Origin: Streptococcus hillyeri
GTDB taxonomy: Bacteria; Bacillota; Bacilli; Lactobacillales; Streptococcaceae
NCBI RefSeq assembly: GCF_003686955.1
Contig: NZ_RCVM01000014.1
Span: forward strand, 1 to 51,006
Length of the DNA stretch: 51,006 nt
Reading direction: 5' to 3'
Notes under the pieces: generated by a model
The model's input: the letters and a program-made list of their open reading frames with translations, nothing else
Told to the model about the DNA's origin: nothing
The model's database searches: none
Shown: positions 43,298 to 51,006 of the stretch, piece after piece
How positions within the stretch are numbered: the first letter of the stretch is position 1
Layout of the letters: each line of letters begins with the position of its first letter
Translations under genes and position numbers: made by a program

Positions 43298-43783
43298 TTA
43301 ACTCTCTAAATCCAATCCTTCAAGATAAGGACTATTTTTTGATTCTTCTACCATTGCCAGTACTTCTTCTGGTGTCTTACAGTCAACCAAGCGCTGAATT
43401 GAATTTTCCAATTCAAAAAGGGCAATAATTTGTGGAATGGCTACTGTCGTATGAATGGCTGCTGACTGTGCTGCCAAGGTTAGCAAGACAGACACCTCTT
43501 TACCATCTGAGAACGTGACTGGCTTAGTCAAGGTGATTAACGAGAACGAATCGCGTGACACACCCACTCCAGCTTGAGCATGTGGCATCGCCATACCAGG
43601 CATCAAAATATAATAAGGACCATATTCTTCTGTTGATGCAATAATCGCATCGTAGTATTCCTCGGTAATCGCACCGCTCTCAATCAAAGGATCACAAGCC
43701 AGATGTACCGCTTCTTGCCAAGTCTCAGCCGTAAGCCCCAAACGAATGGAATTGTTCTCAACAAATGATTGCTTTAAATTCAT
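43298..43783 (-). CDS. ulaC: PTS ascorbate EIIA
   Basis: A 161-residue cytoplasmic phosphocarrier of the mannitol/fructose EIIA fold. The phosphorylated His68 is in GMAMPHAQAG. It passes phosphate from HPr to UlaB. It lies between ulaB and ulaD, with about 30 bases to the latter. Confidence 0.93.
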   Translation of the reverse strand: MNLKQSFVENNSIRLGLTAETWQEAVHLACDPLIESGAITEEYYDAIIASTEEYGPYYILMPGMAMPHAQAGVGVSRDSFSLITLTKPVTFSDGKEVSVLLTLAAQSAAIHTTVAIPQIIALFELENSIQRLVDCKTPEEVLAMVEESKNSPYLEGLDLES

Positions 43784-43859
43784 GATTAAACCTCTCTGAT
43801 GTCATAAAACCGAGGGAGGTTGAACATCTCGTTTCAGCCTCCCTTAGCATTTGTTTTTC

Positions 43860-44138
43860 CTACAAAACTTCCCCAAGTTTTGCCTTAATTTCATTGTCAT
43901 CCATCAAGTTATCAAGTCCTACGAGATGACCTTTTGTGCGTCCTTCTAATTCTTTAATCAAGTGATTTGACGCCACCACAATATCATAACCTGCAGCTAA
44001 GCCTTTAGCTTCCCCAACAGAGCATGACGCTGATTGGACATCTGTTACCCCAAGTTCACGAAGGGCTTTTTCCACTTTCATTTTGATCACCATTGATGAT
44101 CCCATTCCATTTCCACACGCTGTAAGCACTTTAACCAT
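43860..44138 (-). CDS. ulaB: PTS ascorbate EIIB
   Basis: A 92-residue EIIB with the phospho-Cys at position 7 to 8 in VLTACGNGMGSSM. I choose the ATG that begins MVKVLTACG, with GGAGG eight bases upstream; an in-frame ATG five codons earlier overlaps that SD. It transfers phosphate to ascorbate during transport by UlaA. Confidence 0.93.
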   Translation of the reverse strand: MVKVLTACGNGMGSSMVIKMKVEKALRELGVTDVQSASCSVGEAKGLAAGYDIVVASNHLIKELEGRTKGHLVGLDNLMDDNEIKAKLGEVL

Positions 44139-44194
44139 TTTTATTTCCTCCATTTATTGTTTAAAACATAGCAGAGCAGACACTCTTAGTGATG

Positions 44195-45625
44195 TTATTG
44201 AGCATCGCCACGATAGTAAGCTTCTTTGTCTTTTGCTTTTGCAAATTGCAATTGTGGAATCACAAGCAAGAAGAGGCAGACTAGAACATAACCAGCAATA
44301 CCAAGGTATTTAAAGGCATAACCAAATGGCAACCAAGGAAGTACCAAGTCAATGTTACCGTGGTAACCACCAGTCAATCCTAAGAGACTAACTGCCACCG
44401 CACCAAGCGCTACTTGAAGAACACCTGAGAAGAATGAGAGGGCTACCGCAGCTTTCCAACCGCCACGTTTATCCGCGTAAACCGCGATCGCAGCATTATC
44501 AAAGAATACTGGAACAAATCCGGTAATAATCAAAATTGGATTTTTGAAAACAACAAGTAAAGCGATAGTAATCAATTGTCCAATCAAACCAAAGGCAAAT
44601 CCTGAAAGAACGGCATTTGATGAACCAAAACCATAAGATGCTGCAACGTCAACCGCTGGGAATGATCCTGGAAGTAATTTGCTAGAGATACCTTGGAAGG
44701 CATTCGTTAATTCAGCAACGAACATACGCACACCTTGCATCAAGATAAAGAGGTAAACTGAGAAGGTAAGAGCTGTCTGAATCACATACATGAAGAATGA
44801 TTTGGCAGGGTTATAAGCACCAGCACCAATCAATTCTGCATTAGACATGATTTCAGGGCCAAGAACCGCCAAGATACCACCAAAGAAGACAAGCATCAAG
44901 GTTGCTGAGGCAACGACCGTATCATGGAAAATATTAAGGAAAGAAGGCAATTTCAAGTTATCCAAATTTTCTTCTTTTTTACCGAAGAATGGCGCTACCT
45001 TGTCAACAAACCAAATCGCAAACTGTTGTTGGTGACCAATCGCAAAGCCACCGCCACCTGTTAAACGTTGGGTAGGCTCAACTGTCATATTTGAGCTGAC
45101 TGCCCAGTAAAGTCCACAGATAATACCAACTGCCCAAGCGCCAGCCGCATTTTGCAACTGAGGAATAAGGAGAAGGACAAAGACTGAAATTGTCGCTGCC
45201 TGTTGCACCATGATGTGACCTGTAATAAATAGTGTTCTAACCTTAGTCACTTTACGAAGAGCAACGAGAAGAATATTTACCCCAAAGCCAATCAAGAGAG
45301 CTGTTGTGGCGACATCAATAAAGCCCATCTCTGTTAATTTTGCATTAGCCGCAGCTAGACCAAAATAAGGGTCAATAACCGCCGCTTCAAGATTAAACTT
45401 CTTAGCTAGGGCAACAAGGATTGGACGGAAAGTGGTTACCAAACCACCTGCACCAACATTCAAGATAAGGTAACCAACTGTAGCTTTCACAAAACCAGCA
45501 AAAACTTCATGAGCTGGCTTTTTGAGGAGCATATAGCCCACCAAAACTAAGAGACCAACGAAGAAAGCAGGGTTCTGCAAAATGTTAGTTGAGAACCATT
45601 GTAAGACAGCTTGTAAGATATCCAT
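44195..45625 (-). CDS. ulaA: PTS ascorbate permease EIIC
   Basis: A 476-residue integral membrane permease with about eleven hydrophobic segments and the family block NMTVEPTQRLTGGGGFAIGHQQQ. It imports L-ascorbate as the 6-phosphate together with UlaB and UlaC. It is the first gene of the operon; the promoter block at 45661-45730 is shared with ulaG. Confidence 0.95.
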   Translation of the reverse strand: MDILQAVLQWFSTNILQNPAFFVGLLVLVGYMLLKKPAHEVFAGFVKATVGYLILNVGAGGLVTTFRPILVALAKKFNLEAAVIDPYFGLAAANAKLTEMGFIDVATTALLIGFGVNILLVALRKVTKVRTLFITGHIMVQQAATISVFVLLLIPQLQNAAGAWAVGIICGLYWAVSSNMTVEPTQRLTGGGGFAIGHQQQFAIWFVDKVAPFFGKKEENLDNLKLPSFLNIFHDTVVASATLMLVFFGGILAVLGPEIMSNAELIGAGAYNPAKSFFMYVIQTALTFSVYLFILMQGVRMFVAELTNAFQGISSKLLPGSFPAVDVAASYGFGSSNAVLSGFAFGLIGQLITIALLVVFKNPILIITGFVPVFFDNAAIAVYADKRGGWKAAVALSFFSGVLQVALGAVAVSLLGLTGGYHGNIDLVLPWLPFGYAFKYLGIAGYVLVCLFLLVIPQLQFAKAKDKEAYYRGDAQ

Positions 45626-45654
45626 AAGATATACCTCGCTTTTGATTTAGTAAT

Positions 45655-45730
45655 AATGTTTATTTACAAGTTCATTATAGAAAAATGTAAGCGCTTAAAA
45701 AAGACCAAGAAACACACAAGCTTGTGTTCA
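45655..45730 (-). promoter_or_regulatory. ulaA: ula operon promoter: palindrome, cre-like site and -10
   Basis: On the plus strand: TGTTTATTTACAAG, then the -10 (TATAAT on minus, 45674-45679), cre-like TGTAAGCGCTTA (45686-45697) in the spacer, AAAAAAGACCAAGAAA and the exact palindrome ACACAAGCTTGTGT (45714-45727). A poor -35 (CTTTTT) fits an activator-dependent promoter. Confidence 0.8.
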
Positions 45731-45783
45731 AAAATGTGCCCATATCAAAACACATCTCTCATCCCAAGTGAACACAATCAAAA

Positions 45784-45811
45784 GAGCCTATCACAAAATC
45801 GTGATAAGCTC
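45784..45811 (-). terminator. Terminator after the YczE-like gene
   Basis: Stem GAGC.TATCAC / GTGATA.GCTC, followed on the minus strand by TTTTGATT. Confidence 0.65.
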
Positions 45812-45922
45812 AGCTATCTTAACTAACTTGTTTAATTATCCCATAAGCATTGATTAGAGGTATCTAAGCAATTGATTGAGGCAAATTCTATGATATCTCA
45901 GCACTGATTTATCTCCTCAAAA

Positions 45923-46564
45923 TTAATCAATCAACCGTTGATACAGGCGTTCCGTCCAAGGATGACAGAGGGCAATTACCCGTCCAGTCAGCGCCATAGC
46001 GACTACTGTTCCTATTCCAATGCCTAAAAAACTTCCTTTGAAAAACAGTCCCAAAACAATTGAAACAGTAATTGCAATACTGTCTAGGACATTTTTCCCA
46101 AAGCCAAACGGGCGATGCAAAACCCGTCCAACTGTCTCTGCTAAAGCATCCGCAGGATTAGGAATAAGTCTCATACCAACCGTTAGTGAGGCACCAAAAC
46201 CAGTCAAAGCAACACCTATAACTAATGCCAAAAGACGAATAGGCAAAGCCTGTGGTAGCACAATCAAGTCATCAAATAATTGTAAGAAAAAGCTAGAGAG
46301 AAAACTCGCTAAAATCTGAGTCAGTTGAAATCTCTGAAAAGCCCCTTTCAAGAGAAGATACTGAATGCCAATCAAGACACAGAGGTAGAAAAAGTTAATA
46401 ACCCCAAACGGAACTGCCGTAATTTGGCTAATATTAAAAGCCACCGAAGTCACTGGCGATACTCCCAGAGCAGTCTTCGTATTGAGACAGACCCCAAAGG
46501 CTAAAACCACATTCCCTAACAAATAAACCAACAAGGTCTTTCCGTTAATCTTCGACCGATACAT
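45923..46564 (-). CDS. YczE/YitT-type membrane protein
   Basis: A 213-residue membrane protein with about five hydrophobic helices. The start region GNVVLAFGVCLNTKTALGVSPVTSV and the later RLIPNPADALAETVGRVLHRPFGFGKNVLDS match the YczE/YyaS group of uncharacterised membrane proteins. It is monocistronic between ulaA and groEL. Function unknown. Confidence 0.8.
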   Translation of the reverse strand: MYRSKINGKTLLVYLLGNVVLAFGVCLNTKTALGVSPVTSVAFNISQITAVPFGVINFFYLCVLIGIQYLLLKGAFQRFQLTQILASFLSSFFLQLFDDLIVLPQALPIRLLALVIGVALTGFGASLTVGMRLIPNPADALAETVGRVLHRPFGFGKNVLDSIAITVSIVLGLFFKGSFLGIGIGTVVAMALTGRVIALCHPWTERLYQRLID

Positions 46565-46893
46565 GCTATTCCTCTTTCATTATCTCTACTTCCAGTTTAA
46601 CATCCTTTGTCTAAGTTCACAACCTTTTCCCTTGTCTTTCTGGTGTCTTATCTAAAAGTTCCTCTGTCTAGCTGTCCCCAAAAAGGGATTTTTCAAGGTC
46701 CTAGATTTGAAATCAAGCAACAGAAGTCTGTCAAGTGGTCACTTACGTCTCTACCACATAAGGCTAACGGTCCAATACAAATTATCAGCTGTTGATATTT
46801 AATGAGTATTAGACCATTAAAGACTGCGACAAAAAAGTTGGATACGATTTACCCAACTTTTCATTAGTTATCCTTTGTTACAACAATGTCCTT
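46565..46893. other. Intergenic region upstream of the YczE-like gene
   Basis: About 330 bases with no gene seen; holds the promoter region of the YczE-like gene and the groEL terminator. Confidence 0.6.
46827..46865 (-). terminator. Terminator of groESL
   Basis: Stem AAAAGTTGG / CCAACTTTT with a 14-base loop, flanked by A and T runs, just after the groEL stop. Confidence 0.8.
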
Positions 46894-48625
<1,732 letters not shown>

Positions 48626-48680
48626 CAGTTAAACTCATACAGGCTACCCTCTCTCCTTTCTATCCTTTCTTATATTCTTA

Positions 48681-48965
48681 TTATTCCACAATCGCTACAA
48701 TATCTGCTTCACGGACGATGGTTACTTTCTCATCACCATCTTTGACTTCAATACCCGCACCGCTTTCAATAAGAACCTTATCTCCTGCTGCTACACTTGG
48801 TGCTACCAAATCACCGTTAAGCGTACGGATACCGTCTCCTACTGAAACAACCGTAGCGACTTTGGTCGCATCATGTGAGGCACCCGCTAGGACAAAGCCA
48901 CCCACTGTTTTTTCTTCTACTTCTTCAAATTTCACGACCACACGGTCACCTAATGGTTTTAACAT
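48681..48965 (-). CDS. groES: 10-kDa co-chaperonin GroES
   Basis: A 94-residue lid protein for GroEL. Conserved [26 protein letters not shown], the mobile loop near residues 16-33, and [17 protein letters not shown] are visible. SD GGAGGAT is upstream. First gene of the HrcA/CIRCE-controlled groESL operon. Confidence 0.97.
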   Translation of the reverse strand: MLKPLGDRVVVKFEEVEEKTVGGFVLAGASHDATKVATVVSVGDGIRTLNGDLVAPSVAAGDKVLIESGAGIEVKDGDEKVTIVREADIVAIVE

Positions 48966-49029
48966 CTTTATCCTCCATTATTAGTCTTTTATAAAATAGC
49001 AGAGCTGCTTTCGAGCTACAATTTCATTT

Positions 49030-49056
49030 TTAGCACTCTATCACACCGAGTGCTAA
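49030..49056. promoter_or_regulatory. CIRCE element of groESL
   Basis: TTAGCACTC, nine bases, GAGTGCTAA: an exact match to the HrcA operator. It lies between the promoter (TATAAG on minus near 49059-49064, with a -35-like TGACTA 17 bases upstream) and groES, so HrcA would block transcription. Confidence 0.97.
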
Positions 49057-49100
49057 TTCTTATAAAGTCTATTCTATCACTTAGTCAGGATTAGTCAAGA

Positions 49101-49127
49101 AAAAAACTCCTATCTTTAGGAGCTTTT
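49101..49127. terminator. Terminator after the serine hydrolase gene
   Basis: Stem CTCCTA / TAGGAG with A and T runs on both sides, directly after the stop codon. Confidence 0.8.
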
Positions 49128-50054
49128 TCAATCTGTTAAAGAAGTCTTAATCACATCTCTCAGTTTCCGTCTCTTCGCAATCCAAAGAGGACGGTCATCG
49201 TATTCAAAGGTGCGGTTGGTCAAAAAGATGACGGCAGTCTGCGTTTTACGATTAACCATCACAAAAGGTCCTGTGTAACCCGTGTGGTCAATCCAATCAC
49301 CATCTAAATTCCAGCCCATAGAACGTGGCTTATTGCCAAGACTGATATTGGTCCACAGATTTTCAGCAAAGTCATCTTCTAGATAATGGCGACAAAAGAT
49401 TTCCAAATCTTTGACGGTTGAAAAAAGCCCTGCTGACCCTGCATGATACCCAAAAACTTTCGCTTTAGGATCGTGGACCACACCATCATGAATTCCCTTA
49501 ACCGTAGGCACAGCTTCCTTAACAGGACCAAAACCAGTTTCTACCATCTGCCAAGGCTCAAAAATTTCCTGACTAAAAATCGTTTTCAGACTGGAGCCAT
49601 AAATCTCTTCCAACATAAAACCCAGCAAGAGAAAATTAATATCCGTATACAGAAAGTCTTTATTATCCGTCACAGTAATGTGGTTGATTGCTTCTTTCAA
49701 CTCAACCTCTGACAGTTGATCACGATTTGGGATAAAAGGGTCAATTCCTGTCGTATGGGTCAAAAGCTGGCGCAGGGTTACTGAGGCATCATGAAAGTCA
49801 GGATAATGCTTGACTAGAGGATCATCTAGCTGAATCGCTCCGCTATTTAACAAGAAAGTGCAAATCGTAGAAACCCCTACAACCTTGGAGACACTCGCCA
49901 AATCATAGGTTAAACCTGAAAAAACGGGCGCTTGCCCGTCTTGTGTTCCTAAAAAATGCTCACTCCACATGCCGTTTTGATAAATCGCCAAACTAGCGCC
50001 GTGGTAGAGGTTATCAGCTATCTGCTGATGGATTTTCGTTAGAATACGTTCCAT
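49128..50054 (-). CDS. Beta-lactamase-fold serine hydrolase
   Basis: A 308-residue class C beta-lactamase/PBP4*-like hydrolase. Motifs are SxxK (YDLASVSKVVG, about residues 51-61), YxN-like YTDINFLLLG and HTG in IDHTGYTGP. No signal peptide, so it is probably cytoplasmic; activity may be on esters or peptides rather than beta-lactams. Its ATG directly follows the cppA stop. Confidence 0.88.
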   Translation of the reverse strand: MERILTKIHQQIADNLYHGASLAIYQNGMWSEHFLGTQDGQAPVFSGLTYDLASVSKVVGVSTICTFLLNSGAIQLDDPLVKHYPDFHDASVTLRQLLTHTTGIDPFIPNRDQLSEVELKEAINHITVTDNKDFLYTDINFLLLGFMLEEIYGSSLKTIFSQEIFEPWQMVETGFGPVKEAVPTVKGIHDGVVHDPKAKVFGYHAGSAGLFSTVKDLEIFCRHYLEDDFAENLWTNISLGNKPRSMGWNLDGDWIDHTGYTGPFVMVNRKTQTAVIFLTNRTFEYDDRPLWIAKRRKLRDVIKTSLTD

Positions 50055-50795
50055 TTATTTACTAAACCAAATTTCAATATTGCTAGTGTCTTTGATGACC
50101 ACAAGTTTCTTGTCAGCATAAGCAATTAAACATCCTAGGCTCTCAAGAGTTTCTCGAAATGCTAGTAAATCCGCCTCAGCTGGCAATGTAAATTCCAAAT
50201 ACTCTAAATCCCAAACACTGTCAGGGTCTGCTTGTAAATCCTCCCCTTGTGCCGCTACAAAATTGACGCGCAATGGCAGTTCTAAGGTTTGGTAAAAAGC
50301 TTGCGCTATCTCAACATCTGGTACATTAAGAACAATTTCTTCAATCTCAAAATCTGACAAGCCCTTAAAATCAGGAGTTGCTGTAAACTCAGCATCCGTC
50401 ACGACAGAAAGGCTTGAGCGGTTGGTTTCAGCATGTAATAAATAGGTATAACCTTGAGGCGATGTCGTTTCAAAGGCATAACCATTTTCTCCACGAAAGA
50501 TAGCATCAACTGTCATACCACTTGCTAAAAGCGATTCAATATCAGAAGCCTTTTTCGCCTTAATAATCGTCTTATTATGCTTCGTTTTACCATTCACCGC
50601 ACGTGTTCGATAGGTTGGTGACTCTTCAATGATAAAAGTCCGTTCAGAATTATCATAACCAGAAAAAATAGCAATGGCATTTTCTTCAGAAACCAATTTA
50701 AACCCTAGAGTGTCTTGGTAAAAAGAAATGTTAGCATCCTTATCAAACACCCTAACAACAGGCGTTTTGAAAGTTACTTTCGTTACTAATGTCAT
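50055..50795 (-). CDS. cppA: CppA-family protein (glyoxalase fold)
   Basis: A 246-residue protein of the vicinal-oxygen-chelate fold with two repeats, matching streptococcal CppA (FYQDTLGFKLVSEENAIAIF, ETTSPQGYTYLLHAE). It has been described as a C3-degrading protease, but no protease motif or signal peptide is visible, so the name rests on history. I use the ATG with GGAG six bases upstream; one four codons earlier is possible. It is translationally linked to the hydrolase. Confidence 0.85.
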   Translation of the reverse strand: MTLVTKVTFKTPVVRVFDKDANISFYQDTLGFKLVSEENAIAIFSGYDNSERTFIIEESPTYRTRAVNGKTKHNKTIIKAKKASDIESLLASGMTVDAIFRGENGYAFETTSPQGYTYLLHAETNRSSLSVVTDAEFTATPDFKGLSDFEIEEIVLNVPDVEIAQAFYQTLELPLRVNFVAAQGEDLQADPDSVWDLEYLEFTLPAEADLLAFRETLESLGCLIAYADKKLVVIKDTSNIEIWFSK

Positions 50796-50895
50796 ATCAT
50801 TCTCCAATCCTTTCTATTGTAAAATAAAGTTGAAATTTTAGCAAGAAAATTAAAAACTTAAGAATGGTTTTAAAATGAAGGTAATTTCCCAAAGT

Positions 50896-50927
50896 AATTT
50901 CCACTTTAGCTTTCGAAGTGGAAATTA
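50896..50927. repeat. Hairpin near the window end
   Basis: Stem TAATTTCCACTT / AAGTGGAAATTA with an 8-base loop. The arm TTCCACT recurs in the hairpins at the window start. The neighbouring gene lies outside the window. Confidence 0.6.
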
Positions 50928-51006
50928 GTCTAAAACGGATTTTTATGGTGGAATTAAGTCTGAGACGTTTGTGTTAGAAATGAGTCCTTACTATGACAAA
51001 ATATAA

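Noticed and set aside
49128..50054. Acquired beta-lactamase
   Set aside because: No signal peptide or mobile-element context, and linkage to cppA suggests a native cytoplasmic serine hydrolase.

Overview
The window looks like chromosomal DNA of a low-GC streptococcus, best guess the S. bovis/S. equinus group or a close relative. Evidence: the rimP-nusA-ylxR-ylxQ-infB-rbfA order, the short-form dnaE, coiA, cppA, scrA/scrB/scrR, a YSIRK-type LPxTG protein and a UlaR-type ascorbate regulon. Most genes are on the minus strand. I saw no rRNA, tRNA or CRISPR array.

Layout: dnaE (1-3.2 kb); a GntR/ABC operon (3.4-5.4 kb); a CNNM/CBS membrane protein (5.5-6.9 kb); a cold-shock gene inside a repeat-rich region, followed by an Fst-type toxin-antitoxin locus and an apparent integrase scar against the 3' end of eno (6.9-10.1 kb); an ABC ATPase and a minus-strand housekeeping run including mnmM, a GloB-like hydrolase, an APH-like kinase, a radical SAM protein and coiA (10.3-15.7 kb); rbfA to rimP (15.7-21.9 kb); the sucrose regulon scrK-scrA / scrB-scrR (22-27.7 kb); a D,D-carboxypeptidase lacking its catalytic SxxK segment and an RluA enzyme (27.8-29.8 kb); an LPxTG von Willebrand A surface protein (30.1-32.9 kb); ulaG, an acid phosphatase lipoprotein and a secreted transglutaminase-like protein (33-37.5 kb); a BglG-type regulator bracketed by ~450-bp inverted repeats (38-40.8 kb); ulaABCDEF (41-45.6 kb); a YczE-type membrane protein, groESL with CIRCE, a serine hydrolase and cppA (45.9-50.8 kb).

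The ascorbate genes form one regulon. ulaA and the distant ulaG share a nearly identical promoter block: an ACACA...TGTGT palindrome, a weak -35, a cre-like site in the spacer and a consensus-like -10. scrA and scrB are divergent, each with a LacI-type operator over its promoter.

The most unusual content is repetitive DNA. Family A (carrying an ACTCCGTAGGAGGT motif) lies in inverted pairs around two unrelated genes, the cold-shock gene and the ula regulator, and several copies hold a small ORF behind a good ribosome binding site. Family B (GGGCTACGGACG-like) ends exactly at the start codons of nusA and groEL, with a weaker relative at scrB; those three starts have no visible Shine-Dalgarno sequence. 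Other notable points: rimP probably starts at AUC, a 23-bp perfect inverted repeat precedes the surface-protein gene, the coiA SigX box is fused to the rbfA terminator, and the fst locus is complete. All family names rest on motif recognition and memory; no database search was possible.
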